Shown piece after piece: positions 45,101-56,335 of a stretch of DNA of 64,000 bases. The first letter of the stretch is position 1; each line of letters opens with the position of its first letter. The notes beneath the pieces were generated by a model, which saw only the letters and a program-made list of their open reading frames with translations, had not been told where the DNA came from and ran no database searches. A program made the position numbers and the translations under genes. This DNA comes from Streptomyces sp. NBC_00289 (GTDB taxonomy: Bacteria; Actinomycetota; Actinomycetes; Streptomycetales; Streptomycetaceae): the NCBI RefSeq assembly GCF_041435115.1, contig NZ_CP108046.1:4464001-4528000 (forward strand), read 5' to 3'.

Positions 45101-45377
45101 CTGCCCGGAGCCGTTCGCCGCACGGGCCGTCGCCGCTCTGTCCGACCCGGCGTGGCAGGTGCGGGCCGGCGCGGCCACCGCCCTGTCGGCGGCTGCCCCC
45201 GACCTGGCCGTACCGGCCCTGGCCAAGGCCCTCGCGGACGCGAACGCCGATGTCCGCAAGGCGGCCGTGCTGTCCCTGACCCGGCATTCCGGCGCCGAAG
45301 ACGCCCGCGTGGCCCTCGCCACGGCGACCACGGACTCCGACGCCGACGTCAGGGCGTACGCCACACGCGCCCTGTGA
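42171..45377 (+). CDS. AprA-like FAD flavoprotein fused to HEAT repeats
   Basis: A 1068-residue protein. Residues about 15-610 are a fumarate-reductase/APS-reductase-type flavoprotein: FAD-binding DVLVIGGGTAGT (19-30), the AprA-like HVRHSGALAMGMDGVNN (50-66), LATGACGRLG, NPTNAGDGYAMAYHAGAELTGIECFQINP and the second dinucleotide site PRLYAAGDLA. From about 640 to 800 comes a HEAT/PBS-lyase-type helical repeat array (AVRREAVAVLTEAL, DPAAEVRAAAAASLREL), then eleven 12-residue APSSPL repeats (808-939), then more HEAT units to the end. GTG start 7 nt after AAAGG. With the AprB-like ferredoxin it probably forms a two-subunit redox enzyme; the substrate is unknown. The HEAT extension is far beyond AprA's usual length. 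Confidence 0.88.
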   Translation: MDTLVEIPALADAEELSCDVLVIGGGTAGTMAALTAAEQGANVLLLEKAHVRHSGALAMGMDGVNNAVVPGRAEPDDYVAEITRANDGIVDQSTVRQTATRGFAMVQRLESYGVKFEKDEHGEYAVRQVHRSGSYVLPMPEGKDVKKVLYRQLRRREMRERIRIENRVMPVRVLTAGEGADRRAVGAAGFNTRTGRFVSVRAGAVILATGACGRLGLPASGYLYGTYENPTNAGDGYAMAYHAGAELTGIECFQINPLIKDYNGPACAYVANPFGGYQVNRHGERFVDSDYWSGQMMAEFAAEVASDRGPVYLKLSHLPEESVSALESILHSTERPTRGTFHSGRGHDYRTHDIEMHISEIGLCGGHSASGVRVDDHARTTVPRLYAAGDLACVPHNYMIGAFVFGDLAGADAARYPAYEGELPVDQLREAHELVYRPLRHPEGPPQPQVEYKLRRFVNDYVAPPKSGARLSLALEAFERMRDDIAEMGARTAHELMRCAEVTFIRDCAEMAARASLARTESRWGLYHDRIDHPQRDDASWFHHLDLHKSPSGAMEFTARPVAPYLVPVEEFTPTGGPSRHLGEVLAEDVATAGSRDLAPMAAGAEETGAEGTGSDRPGAVPDGPAFQPAPGQSSGRLLELVALAEEQPELDALRPYLTDPVPAVRREAVAVLTEALPPGTGPALAEALRDPAAEVRAAAAASLRELVETLPPEPALRDGLGAALTESDPVVRAAALDVLRALRLGDTALFAASLADPDTAVRIEAVRALVSVDAAEELARAGAADPSREVRVTIAKALATVSAGRLGHQQATGPSSRPGDRQVAKPSSPLEDRQVTAPSSPLGDQQTTAPSSPLEHRETPAPSSKLQDRQATAPSSPLGDRQTTAPSSKLQDRQTTAPSSPLEHRETPAPSSKLQDRQATAPSSLLGDQQATAPSSPLGDQPSASPDPVRSALSELIDDADALVRAAAYGALGTAGCPEPFAARAVAALSDPAWQVRAGAATALSAAAPDLAVPALAKALADANADVRKAAVLSLTRHSGAEDARVALATATTDSDADVRAYATRAL
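44592..44987 (+). repeat. 11 x 36-bp in-frame tandem repeat in the flavoprotein gene
   Basis: Eleven units of exactly 36 bp encode 12-residue repeats such as GDRQATAPSSPL, EHRETPAPSSKL and QDRQTTAPSSPL. A stretch beginning AACACCGCGAGACCCCGGC occurs at 44737 and again at 44881, exactly 144 bp (four units) later, with about 75 bp nearly identical, showing block duplication. Confidence 0.92.
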
Positions 45378-45472
45378 CGGCACGGACGACGGCGCCCGGG
45401 GCGTGCGTGTGCGTGTTCAGGCAGGTGCGCCGGGCACGGCCAAGACGCCGGCGCGCCCCGCCCCGCCCACCG

Positions 45473-47617
<2,145 letters not shown>

Positions 47618-47688
47618 CGTCCTGTCCCCCGTACGTCGTCCCTCGACCACTGCGTCCACCATAGGGGCCGCCGCCGACAACGCCGGAG

Positions 47689-47697
47689 TTATCCACA
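47689..47697 (+). promoter_or_regulatory. DnaA-box-like site upstream of recQ
   Basis: TTATCCACA, the classical DnaA box, 72 bp upstream of the recQ start. The flanking GTTATCCACAGGCTG matches 14 of 15 bases at 49579-49593 in nuoN. The rest of the 346-bp gap (47618-47963) holds the nuo terminator and no gene. Confidence 0.4.
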
Positions 47698-47911
47698 GGC
47701 TGCCGGACGTGGACCACCTCAAGGACACGGCTGCCGTTCGCTCGTTCGATGAAGGCCGGTGGTCATCGGCAGGTGGACGACGTAGGCCGCGTGCCCGGCG
47801 GCCACCCGTTTCCGGCCGGTGACCCTTCCGGTGGCCCTCACCGACCTCGGCCCTCACCGGTTCCGGTCGCGTCACGGCGAGCGCGCGGGGCGGGCACCGC
47901 GCCGACGGCAG

Positions 47912-47943
47912 CGGCCCGGCACCCTCCTGCGGGTACCGGGCCG
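47912..47943 (-). terminator. Terminator of the nuo operon
   Basis: CGGCCCGGCACC (47912-47923) and GGTACCGGGCCG (47932-47943) form a 12-bp stem with one mismatch and an 8-nt loop. It lies 21 bp beyond the nuoN stop in the direction of transcription. Confidence 0.75.
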
Positions 47944-47963
47944 ACCTGGACGGTCGTGCGACC

Positions 47964-49613
47964 TCAGCGCACGAACACGCCCGCCTGGTTCGCCAGGTCC
48001 AGGAAGTACTGCGGCGCCACACCGAGCACCAGCGTCACCGCCACGCCGACCCCGATCGCGGTCATCGTCAGCGGCGAGGGCACGGCGACCGTCGGGCCGT
48101 CGGGCCGCGGCTCGCTGAAGAACATCAGCACGATCACCCGGATGTAGAAGAACGCCGCGATCGCCGACGAGATCACACCGACCACGACCAGCGGGGCCGC
48201 GCCGCCCTCCGCCGCCGCCTTGAACACGGCGAACTTCCCGGCGAACCCGGAGGTCAGCGGGATGCCCGCGAAGGCCAGCAGGAACACCGCGAAGACGGCC
48301 GCCACCAGGGGCGAACGACGGCCGAGCCCCGCCCACTTGGACAGGTGCGTCGCCTCACCGCCCGCGTCCCGCACCAGTGTCACGACGGCGAAGGCGCCGA
48401 TCGTGACGAAGGAGTACGCGGCCAGATAGAACAGGACGGACGACACACCGTCCGGCGTGGTCGCGATGACACCCGCGAGGATGAATCCCGCGTGTGCGAT
48501 GGACGAGTACGCCAGCAGTCGCTTGATGTCGGTCTGCGTGATCGCCACGATCGCACCGCCCAGCATGGTGATGATCGCGACGCCCCACATGACCGGCCGC
48601 CAGTCCCAGCGCAGGCCGGGCAGGACGACGTACAGGAGCCGGAGCAGCGCGCCGAACGCCGCCACCTTGGTCGCCGCCGCCATGAACCCGGTCAGCGGGG
48701 TCGGAGCGCCCTGGTAGACGTCCGGCGTCCACGCGTGGAAGGGCACCGCGCCCACCTTGAACAGCAGCCCCATGACGATCAGCGCGGAGCCGATCAGCAG
48801 CAGCGCGTCGTTGCCCATGGTGCCCACGAGGGCGGGGTCGACGGTGGTGATCGTGCCGTCGACGACCTGCGCGATCGTCGCGTACGACACCGAGCCCGCG
48901 TAGCCGTAAAGCAGCGCGATGCCGAACAGGGTGAAGGCGGAGGCGAACGCGCCGAGCAGGAAGTACTTGACCGCGGCCTCCTGCGACAGGAGCCGCTTGC
49001 GGCGGGCCAGCGCGCACATCAGGTACAGCGGCAGTGAGAAGACCTCCAGGGCCACGAAGAGCGTCAGCAGGTCGTTGGCCGACGGGAAGACCAGCATGCC
49101 GGCGACGGCGAACAGCAGCAGCGGGAACACCTCGGTGGTGGTGAACCCGGCCCGCACCGCGGCCTTCTCGCTGTCACTGCCCGGCACGGAGGCGGCCTGC
49201 GCGGCGAACGAGTCGACCCGGTTGCCGTGCGCCTCCGGGTCCAGCCGCCGCTCGGCGAAGGTGAACAGACCGACCAGGCCCGCCAGCAGGATGGTCCCCT
49301 GCAGGAAGAGAGCCGGGCCGTCGACCGCGATCGCGCCCATCGCCGCGATGCGGGCCTTGCTGGTGCCGTACCCGTCCGCCGCGAGCGCGACGACCGCGGC
49401 GAAGGCGGCGATGAGCGCCACGGCGGAAAGGAACACCTGGACGTAGTAGCGGGATTTACGCGGTACGAACGCCTCTACCAGCACCCCGACGATCGCCGCT
49501 CCGACGACGATCAGGGTGGGCGACAACTGTGCGTACTCGATCTTCGGCGCGTCGATCTTCGAGATCGGGTCGGCCGCGGTTGTCCACAGGCTGTGGACGG
49601 CTGCTGCGCTCAC
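47964..49613 (-). CDS. nuoN: NADH-quinone oxidoreductase subunit N
   Basis: A 549-residue antiporter-like membrane subunit of complex I, about 14 TM helices. Core residues of the proton channel are visible in [18 protein letters not shown] (conserved Glu) and [38 protein letters not shown] (conserved Lys residues). GTG 49613 overlaps the nuoM stop by GTGA. It is the last gene of the operon and is followed by a hairpin. The N-terminal codons contain the palindrome GTCCACAGGCTGTGGAC. Confidence 0.96.
   Translation of the reverse strand: MSAAAVHSLWTTAADPISKIDAPKIEYAQLSPTLIVVGAAIVGVLVEAFVPRKSRYYVQVFLSAVALIAAFAAVVALAADGYGTSKARIAAMGAIAVDGPALFLQGTILLAGLVGLFTFAERRLDPEAHGNRVDSFAAQAASVPGSDSEKAAVRAGFTTTEVFPLLLFAVAGMLVFPSANDLLTLFVALEVFSLPLYLMCALARRKRLLSQEAAVKYFLLGAFASAFTLFGIALLYGYAGSVSYATIAQVVDGTITTVDPALVGTMGNDALLLIGSALIVMGLLFKVGAVPFHAWTPDVYQGAPTPLTGFMAAATKVAAFGALLRLLYVVLPGLRWDWRPVMWGVAIITMLGGAIVAITQTDIKRLLAYSSIAHAGFILAGVIATTPDGVSSVLFYLAAYSFVTIGAFAVVTLVRDAGGEATHLSKWAGLGRRSPLVAAVFAVFLLAFAGIPLTSGFAGKFAVFKAAAEGGAAPLVVVGVISSAIAAFFYIRVIVLMFFSEPRPDGPTVAVPSPLTMTAIGVGVAVTLVLGVAPQYFLDLANQAGVFVR
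49580..49588 (+). promoter_or_regulatory. DnaA-box-like site in the start of nuoN
   Basis: TTGTCCACA followed by GGCTGTGGAC forms the 17-bp palindrome GTCCACAG-G-CTGTGGAC (49582-49598), which holds two inverted DnaA-box-like 9-mers within coding sequence. It may be chance or a binding site. Confidence 0.35.
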
Positions 49614-51181
49614 TTGGCCGCCTCCACCTCGGGCTGGGGGTCCGTTTTGTGTACGTCGGACATGGTCTTCTCCACCGCTGGGTTGACGATGTCCGTGAGG
49701 GGCTTCGGGTAGACGCCCAGGAAGATCAACAGCACGATCAGCGGGGCGACGACCACGAGCTCGCGCACCCTGAGGTCCGGCATCGCGGAGACCTCCGCCT
49801 TCACCGGGCCGGTCATCGTCCGCTGGTAGAGGACGAGGGTGTACAGCGCGGCGAGCACGATGCCGAAGGTGGCGATGATGCCGATCACCGGATAGCGCGC
49901 GAACGTGCCGACCAGGACCAGGAACTCGCTCACGAACGGCGCGAGGCCGGGCAGCGACAGGGTCGCCAGACCGCCGATCAGGAAGGTGCCGGCCAGGATG
50001 GGAGCGACCTTCTGCACACCGCCGTAGTCGGCGATGAGCCGCGAGCCGCGCCGGGAGATCAGGAAGCCGGCCACCAGCATCAGCGCGGCCGTCGAGATCC
50101 CGTGGTTGACCATGTAGAGGGTCGCGCCCGACTGTCCCTGACTGGTCATCGCGAAGATGCCCAGCACGATGAACCCGAAGTGCGAGATCGACGCGTACGC
50201 CACCAGCCGCTTGATGTCCCGCTGGCCGACGGCGAGCAGCGCCCCGTAGATGATGCTGATCAGCGCCAGTACGAGGATGACGGGCGTCGCCCACTTGCTC
50301 GCCTCCGGGAACAGCTGGAGGCAGAAGCGGAGCATCGCGAAGGTGCCCACCTTGTCCACGACCGCCGTGATGAGCACCGCGACCGGGGTGGTGGCCTCCT
50401 GCATGGCGTTGGGCAGCCAGGTGTGCAGCGGCCACAGCGGCGCCTTCACCGCGAACGCGAAGAAGAAGCCCAGGAAAAGCCAGCGTTCGGTGTTGGTCGC
50501 CATGTCGAGCGAGCCGTTGGCGCGCGCCTCGGCGATCTCCTGGAGCGAGAAGTTCCCGGCGACCACATAGAGGCCGATCACCGCGGCCAGCATGATCAGA
50601 CCGCCGACCAGGTTGTAGAGGAGGAACTTCACGGCGGCGTACGACCGTTGCGTGGAGGCCGCCTCCTCGCCGTGCTCGTGGGCCCGGTCCCCGAAGCCGC
50701 CGATGAGGAAGTACATCGGGATCAGCATGGCTTCGAAGAAGATGTAGAAGAGGAAGACGTCGGTGGCCTCGAAGGAGATGATCACCATCGCCTCGACGGC
50801 CAGGATCAGGGCGAAGAAGCCCTGGGTGGGCCGCCAGCGCGTGTTGCCCGTCTCCAGCGGGTCGGCGTCGTGCCAGCCCGCGAGGACGATGAACGGGATC
50901 AGCAGGGCGGTCAGCGCGATCAGCACCACCGCGATGCCGTCCACACCCAGCTCGTACCTGACTCCGAAGTCCGCGATCCAGGAGTGTGACTCGGTGAGCT
51001 GGTAGCGGCTGCCGCCCGGGTCGAAGCGCACCAGGACGACGACGGCCAGGGCGAGGGTGGCGAGCGAGACGAGCAGCGCCAGCCACTTGGCGGCGGTGCG
51101 TCGCGCGGCCGGTACGGCGGCCGTGGCGACCGCCCCGATCGCGGGAAGCGCCGCCGTCGCTGTCAGCAGAGGAAAGGACAT
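49610..51181 (-). CDS. nuoM: NADH-quinone oxidoreductase subunit M
   Basis: A 523-residue antiporter-like proton-pumping subunit of complex I. FILYIFFEAMLIPMYFLIG carries the conserved Glu of the channel, and LWPLHTWLPNAMQEATTPVAVLITAVVDKVGTFAML the conserved Lys. ATG 51181 lies 5 bp after the nuoL stop. Length and topology (about 14 TM) are normal. Confidence 0.96.
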   Translation of the reverse strand: MSFPLLTATAALPAIGAVATAAVPAARRTAAKWLALLVSLATLALAVVVLVRFDPGGSRYQLTESHSWIADFGVRYELGVDGIAVVLIALTALLIPFIVLAGWHDADPLETGNTRWRPTQGFFALILAVEAMVIISFEATDVFLFYIFFEAMLIPMYFLIGGFGDRAHEHGEEAASTQRSYAAVKFLLYNLVGGLIMLAAVIGLYVVAGNFSLQEIAEARANGSLDMATNTERWLFLGFFFAFAVKAPLWPLHTWLPNAMQEATTPVAVLITAVVDKVGTFAMLRFCLQLFPEASKWATPVILVLALISIIYGALLAVGQRDIKRLVAYASISHFGFIVLGIFAMTSQGQSGATLYMVNHGISTAALMLVAGFLISRRGSRLIADYGGVQKVAPILAGTFLIGGLATLSLPGLAPFVSEFLVLVGTFARYPVIGIIATFGIVLAALYTLVLYQRTMTGPVKAEVSAMPDLRVRELVVVAPLIVLLIFLGVYPKPLTDIVNPAVEKTMSDVHKTDPQPEVEAAK

Positions 51182-51186
51182 CGGTA

Positions 51187-53151
51187 TCAGACCGCCCTCA
51201 TCAGCAGGGTCGCGGCGACGAGAAGGGCCGCACCGCCGAACATCGAGACCGCGTACGACCGCGCGAAGCCGTTCTGCAGCCGCCGCAGTCGCCCGGAGAG
51301 CCCGCCGACCGAGGCCGCCGTGCCGTTGACGACACCGTCGACCAGGGTGTGGTCGACGTACACCAGGGAGCGCGTGAGGTGCTCGCCGCCGCGGACCAGC
51401 ACGACGTGGTTGAAGTCGTCCTGGTACAGGTCGCGCCGGGCCGCCCGGGTCAGCAGCGAGCCGCGCGGGGCGTGGACCGGGACCGGACGGCGCCCGTACT
51501 GGGCGTAGGCGATGGCGACACCGACGACCAGGACGACCATCGTGGCCAGGGTGACCGTCGTCGCGCTGACCGGCGAGTCCCCGTGGCTGTGCCCGGTGAC
51601 GGGCTCCAGCCAGTGCAGGAAGCGGTCGCCGATGCTGAACAGGCCACCCGCGAAGACCGATCCGAAGGCCAGCACGATCATCGGGATCGTCATGGACCGG
51701 GGCGATTCGTGGGGGTGCGGTTCGGCGTGATCGCCGTGGTGCGCGGCCGCGGGCTCCGCACTCGGCTCCTCGGGGGACCGCGTCGCCCGGTTCTTCCAGC
51801 GCTCCTCACCGAAGAACGTCATCAGCATCACGCGCGTCATGTAGAACGCCGTGATCGCCGCACCCAGCAGGGCCGCGCCGCCGAGGATCCAGCCCTCGGT
51901 GCCGCCCTTGGCGAACGCCGCCTCGATGATCTTGTCCTTGGAGAAGAAGCCGGACAGGCCCGGGAAGCCGATGATGGCGAGGTAGCCGAGGCCGAAGGTG
52001 ACGAAGGTGATCGGCATGTACTTGCGCAGGCCGCCGTACTTCCGCATGTCGACCTCGTCGTTCATGCCGTGCATGACCGAACCGGCGCCGAGGAACAGTC
52101 CGGCCTTGAAGAAGCCGTGCGTCACCAGGTGCATGATCGCGAAGACGTAGCCGATCGGGCCGAGGCCCGCGGCGAGCACCATGTAGCCGATCTGCGACAT
52201 CGTCGAGCCGGCCAGCGCCTTCTTGATGTCGTCCTTCGCGCAACCGACGATCGCACCGAACAAAAGCGTGACGGCACCGACGACGGTGACGACGAGCTGC
52301 GCGTCGGGCGCGCCGTTGAAGATGGCGGCGGAGCGGACGATCAGGTAGACGCCCGCGGTCACCATCGTCGCGGCGTGGATGAGGGCCGAGACCGGGGTCG
52401 GGCCCTCCATCGCGTCCCCGAGCCAGGACTGCAGGGGTACCTGGGCGGACTTGCCGCAGGCGGCGAGCAGGAGCATCAGGGCGATCGCGGTGAGCTTGCC
52501 CTCGCTCGCGTCCCCGGCGATCCCCCCCTCCTGGTAGGTGCCGAGCAGCGGGCCGAAGGCGAAGGTGCCGAAGGTGGTGAACATCAGCATGATCGCGATC
52601 GACAGGCCCACGTCGCCGACGCGGTTGACCAGGAAGGCCTTCTTCGCCGCGGTGGCCGCGCTGGGCTTGTGCTGCCAGAAGCCGATCAGCAGGTAGGAGG
52701 CGAGACCGACGCCCTCCCAGCCGACGTAGAGCAGAAGGTAGTTGTCGGCGAGGACGAGGAGCAGCATCGCCGCGAGGAACAGGTTCAGGTAGCCGAAGAA
52801 GCGGCGGCGGCGTTCGTCGTGCGCCATGTACCCGACCGAGTACAGATGGATCAGCGAGCCGACGCCCGTGATCAGCAGGACGAACGTCATCGACAGCTGG
52901 TCGACGCGGAAGGCGACGTCGGCCTGGAATCCCTCGACCGGCACCCAGGTGTACAGGTGCTGCAGCAGGGTCCGGTCCTCGGCGCTCCTGCCGAGCAGGT
53001 CGACGAAGAGGACGACACCGAGCACGAAGGAGACGGCCGCGAGTGCCGTGCCGATCCAGTGGCCGACGGCGTCGAGGCGCCGGCCGCCGCACAGCAGTAC
53101 GGCCGCTCCGAGCAGTGGCGCCGCCACCAGCAGCGCAATCAGGTTCTCCAC
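51187..53151 (-). CDS. nuoL: NADH-quinone oxidoreductase subunit L
   Basis: A 654-residue antiporter-like subunit, the distal proton pump of complex I, with the long lateral helix at the C-terminus. Key segments are [37 protein letters not shown] (channel Glu) and [34 protein letters not shown] (channel Lys region). A His-rich loop ([16 protein letters not shown], about 475-490) is an insertion of the kind often variable in NuoL. GTG start 14 bp after the nuoK stop. Confidence 0.96.
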   Translation of the reverse strand: MENLIALLVAAPLLGAAVLLCGGRRLDAVGHWIGTALAAVSFVLGVVLFVDLLGRSAEDRTLLQHLYTWVPVEGFQADVAFRVDQLSMTFVLLITGVGSLIHLYSVGYMAHDERRRRFFGYLNLFLAAMLLLVLADNYLLLYVGWEGVGLASYLLIGFWQHKPSAATAAKKAFLVNRVGDVGLSIAIMLMFTTFGTFAFGPLLGTYQEGGIAGDASEGKLTAIALMLLLAACGKSAQVPLQSWLGDAMEGPTPVSALIHAATMVTAGVYLIVRSAAIFNGAPDAQLVVTVVGAVTLLFGAIVGCAKDDIKKALAGSTMSQIGYMVLAAGLGPIGYVFAIMHLVTHGFFKAGLFLGAGSVMHGMNDEVDMRKYGGLRKYMPITFVTFGLGYLAIIGFPGLSGFFSKDKIIEAAFAKGGTEGWILGGAALLGAAITAFYMTRVMLMTFFGEERWKNRATRSPEEPSAEPAAAHHGDHAEPHPHESPRSMTIPMIVLAFGSVFAGGLFSIGDRFLHWLEPVTGHSHGDSPVSATTVTLATMVVLVVGVAIAYAQYGRRPVPVHAPRGSLLTRAARRDLYQDDFNHVVLVRGGEHLTRSLVYVDHTLVDGVVNGTAASVGGLSGRLRRLQNGFARSYAVSMFGGAALLVAATLLMRAV

Positions 53152-53165
53152 GATTCAGCGACCCC

Positions 53166-53465
53166 TCAGAGCTTCATCAGGCTGGCGTCGTCGACCGAGG
53201 CCGAGTGGCGGGTACGGAACAGGGACACGATGATCGCGAGCCCGACCACGACCTCCGCGGCGGCGACGACCATCGTGAAGAACGCGATGACCTGGCCGTC
53301 GAGGTTGCCGTGCATCCGGGAGAAGGTGACGAACGCCAGGTTGCAGGCGTTGAGCATGAGCTCGATACACATGAACACGACGATCGCGTTGCGCCTGATC
53401 AGCACGCCGGTCGCGCCGATCGTGAACAACAGCGCGGCGAGATACAGGTAGTTGACCGGGTTCAC
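53166..53465 (-). CDS. nuoK: NADH-quinone oxidoreductase subunit K
   Basis: A 99-residue subunit with three TM helices. [17 protein letters not shown] carries the conserved membrane glutamate (E36 region) needed for proton translocation, and [17 protein letters not shown] the second. GTG 53465 overlaps the nuoJ stop by GTGA. Confidence 0.96.
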   Translation of the reverse strand: MNPVNYLYLAALLFTIGATGVLIRRNAIVVFMCIELMLNACNLAFVTFSRMHGNLDGQVIAFFTMVVAAAEVVVGLAIIVSLFRTRHSASVDDASLMKL

Positions 53466-54328
53466 TTCGATGCCTCCTCGGCCCGCTTGCGGTTCGCGCG
53501 CGTGTCCTCGGGCCGGTCCAGGCGGTCCTGCGCGCGCTGCTCCAGCGCGCGCAGGTCGTTCAGCGCCTCGGCCGACACGTCACGGATCTGACCGCGCCCG
53601 CGCAGCGTCTTGTTGACGGTGAGCTCGGACGGTGTGCCGTCGGGCAGCAGGCCCGCGATGTCCACCCCGTTGTGCCGGGCGTACACGCCGGGCGCCGGCA
53701 GCGGCGGCAGGTGCTTGCCCTCGCGGACTCGCTCCTCGGCCAGTTCGCGCTGGGTCTTGGCCCGCTCGGTGCGCTCGCGGTGGGTGAGCACCATGGCGCC
53801 CACGGCGGCCGTGATGAGCAGGGCGCCGGTGATCTCGAAGGCGAAGACGTACTTGGTGAAGATGAGGGCCGCCAGGCCCTCCACGTTGCCGTTCGCGTTG
53901 GCCTGGCCGAGTCCGTTGAACTCCTTCAGGGAGGCGTTGCCGATGCCCGCGAACAGCAGGACGCCGAAGCCGAGACCGCACAGCAGGGCCAGCCAGCGCT
54001 GCCCCTTGATGGTCTCCTTCAGCGAGTCCGCCGCGGTGACACCGACGAGCATGACCACGAACAGGAACAGCATCATGATCGCGCCGGTGTAGACGACGAT
54101 CTGCACGATGCCCAGGAAGTAGGCGCCGTTGGCGAGGTAGAACACCGCCAGAACGATCATGGTGCCGGCCAGACAGAGCGCGCTGTGCACGGACTTCTTC
54201 ATGAAGACGGTGCACAGGGCGCCGATCACCGCGACCGTGCCGAGGACCCAGAACTGGAAGGCCTCACCGGTGGAGGTGCTGTAGGCGGCCAGCTGCGTGG
54301 CGGATTGTGCGGCGAGCTGCGCGGTCAT
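53462..54328 (-). CDS. nuoJ: NADH-quinone oxidoreductase subunit J
   Basis: A 288-residue subunit with five TM helices in the first about 180 residues ([49 protein letters not shown]). The remaining about 110 residues are a charged cytoplasmic extension ([18 protein letters not shown], ending in [15 protein letters not shown]), longer than in E. coli (184 residues) and usual for actinobacteria. ATG overlaps the nuoI stop. Confidence 0.95.
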   Translation of the reverse strand: MTAQLAAQSATQLAAYSTSTGEAFQFWVLGTVAVIGALCTVFMKKSVHSALCLAGTMIVLAVFYLANGAYFLGIVQIVVYTGAIMMLFLFVVMLVGVTAADSLKETIKGQRWLALLCGLGFGVLLFAGIGNASLKEFNGLGQANANGNVEGLAALIFTKYVFAFEITGALLITAAVGAMVLTHRERTERAKTQRELAEERVREGKHLPPLPAPGVYARHNGVDIAGLLPDGTPSELTVNKTLRGRGQIRDVSAEALNDLRALEQRAQDRLDRPEDTRANRKRAEEASK

Positions 54329-54966
54329 CGCCCGACCACCTTCTCCGACGCCGGCTCGTCCTCGCCGAAGGTCGAGGCGGCCTCCTGCGGAACCTCACCC
54401 TTCGACAGGGCGACCTGCCGTACGGTGCCCGGCGCGGCCTCCGTCACCAAGCCCTGGTAGTAGTCCTGTTCGTCCGTCCCCGGGAAGATCGAGTGGGGGC
54501 TGTCGACCATCCCCTCGTCGAGGCCGGCGAGCAGCTGCTCCTTGGTGTAGATGAGGTTGGCGCGGCTGGTGTCGGCGAGTTCGAACTCGTTGGTCATCGT
54601 GAGCGCGCGCGTGGGGCACGCCTCGATGCACAGACCGCACAGGATGCAGCGGGCGTAGTTGATCTGGTAGACGCGGCCGTACCGCTCACCGGGGGAGTAG
54701 CGCTCCTCGTCGGTGTTGTCGGCGCCCTCGACGTAGATGGCGTCGGCGGGGCAGGCCCAGGCGCACAGCTCGCAGCCGACGCACTTCTCCAGGCCGTCCG
54801 GATGGCGGTTGAGCTGGTGCCTTCCGTGGAAACGCGGGGCGGTGGTCTTCTGCTGCTCCGGGTACTGCTCGGTCAGCCGCTTCTTGAACATGGCCTTGAA
54901 GGTCACGCCGAAGCCGGCCACGGGGTTCTGGAAACCGGGTTTGGTCTCCTTGGGCTCCTCAGCCAT
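54325..54966 (-). CDS. nuoI: NADH-quinone oxidoreductase subunit I
   Basis: A 213-residue peripheral-arm subunit with clusters N6a and N6b: [12 protein letters not shown] and [15 protein letters not shown] 54966 is chosen because AAGGAGG lies 7 nt upstream; the frame extends further but into nuoH. The start lies within the last codons of nuoH (8-bp overlap). An acidic C-terminal extension follows the ferredoxin core. Confidence 0.96.
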   Translation of the reverse strand: MAEEPKETKPGFQNPVAGFGVTFKAMFKKRLTEQYPEQQKTTAPRFHGRHQLNRHPDGLEKCVGCELCAWACPADAIYVEGADNTDEERYSPGERYGRVYQINYARCILCGLCIEACPTRALTMTNEFELADTSRANLIYTKEQLLAGLDEGMVDSPHSIFPGTDEQDYYQGLVTEAAPGTVRQVALSKGEVPQEAASTFGEDEPASEKVVGR

Positions 54967-56335
54967 CGGACGCCTCCTTTCCTTCACGAGTTCCGCCGAT
55001 CGATTCGTCACTCGCAGTATCCGGCCCGCCACTGACAATCAACTCGCGCTCACGGCGCGGGTGGCGCCGCGGCACCGGTGGCAACTCCTGTCCCGGCAGT
55101 GGCGGTACGGGGAATCCGCCCGCCATCGCGTCGAAGCCGGCCGGCTCCTGATCGGGCCGCTCGGCCGTCTTCGCCTTCTCGCGGAACATGTCGGCGAGGA
55201 AGGAGAGCAGCAGCAGGGCGAGGACGCCGCCGCCCACGTAGAGGGCGATGTCGGCGAAGTCGTAGTTCTCGTTCCGCAGGGTCCGCACGGTGGCGACGAG
55301 CATCAGCCAGACCACGGAGACCGGGATGAGGACCTTCCAGCCGAGCTTCATCAGCTGGTCGTAGCGGACCCGTGGGAGCGTGCCGCGCAGCCAGATGAAG
55401 AAGAACAGCAGCAGCTGGACCTTGACGACGAACCAGAGCATCGGCCACCAGCCGTGGTTCGCGCCCTCCCAGAAGGTGCTGATCGGCCACGGGGCCCGCC
55501 AGCCGCCCAGGAACAGCGTGGTCGACACGGCGGAGACCGTCACCATGTTCACGTACTCGGCGAGCATGAACATCGCGAACTTGATCGACGAGTACTCGGT
55601 GTTGAACCCGCCGACCAGGTCGCCCTCGGACTCCGGCATGTCGAAGGGGGCGCGGTTGGTCTCGCCGACCATCGTCACGATGTAGATCAGGAAGGAGACC
55701 GGCAGCAGGACGATGTACCAGCGGTCGTGCTGCTGCTCGACGATCGTCGACGTCGACATCGATCCCGAGTAGAGGAACACCGAGGCGAAGGCGGCGCCCA
55801 TGGCGATCTCGTACGAGATCATCTGCGCGCAGGAGCGCAGACCGCCCAGCAGCGGATACGTGGAGCCGGAGCTCCATCCCGCGAGGACGATGCCGTAGAT
55901 GCCGACGGAGGCGATCGCGAGGACGTACAGCATCGCGATCGGCAGGTCGGTCAGCTGCATCGCGGTGCGCTGGCCGAAGATCGACACCTCGTTGTCGGCC
56001 GGGCCGAACGGGATCACCGCGATCGCCATGAAGGCCGGGATGGCCGCGACGATCGGCGCGAGGACGTAGACGACCTTGTCCGCGCGTTTGACGATGACGT
56101 CTTCCTTCAGCATCAGCTTCATGCCGTCGGCCAGCGACTGGAGCATGCCCCAGGGGCCGTGCCGGTTGGGGCCGATGCGCAGCTGCATCCAGGCGACGAC
56201 CTTGCGCTCCCACACGATGGAGAACAGCACGGTCAACATCAGGAAGGCGAAGCAGAACACCGCCTTGACGACGACCAGCCACCATGGATCGGTGCCGAAC
56301 ATCGAGAGGTCTTCAGCAGCGAGATACGGGCTCAT
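54959..56335 (-). CDS. nuoH: NADH-quinone oxidoreductase subunit H
   Basis: A 458-residue membrane subunit forming much of the quinone-binding site. [47 protein letters not shown] and [19 protein letters not shown] are diagnostic. Eight TM helices, then a cytoplasmic extension of about 80 residues rich in Pro and Arg beyond the E. coli length. ATG overlaps the nuoG stop by ATGA. Confidence 0.96.
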   Translation of the reverse strand: MSPYLAAEDLSMFGTDPWWLVVVKAVFCFAFLMLTVLFSIVWERKVVAWMQLRIGPNRHGPWGMLQSLADGMKLMLKEDVIVKRADKVVYVLAPIVAAIPAFMAIAVIPFGPADNEVSIFGQRTAMQLTDLPIAMLYVLAIASVGIYGIVLAGWSSGSTYPLLGGLRSCAQMISYEIAMGAAFASVFLYSGSMSTSTIVEQQHDRWYIVLLPVSFLIYIVTMVGETNRAPFDMPESEGDLVGGFNTEYSSIKFAMFMLAEYVNMVTVSAVSTTLFLGGWRAPWPISTFWEGANHGWWPMLWFVVKVQLLLFFFIWLRGTLPRVRYDQLMKLGWKVLIPVSVVWLMLVATVRTLRNENYDFADIALYVGGGVLALLLLSFLADMFREKAKTAERPDQEPAGFDAMAGGFPVPPLPGQELPPVPRRHPRRERELIVSGGPDTASDESIGGTREGKEASDG

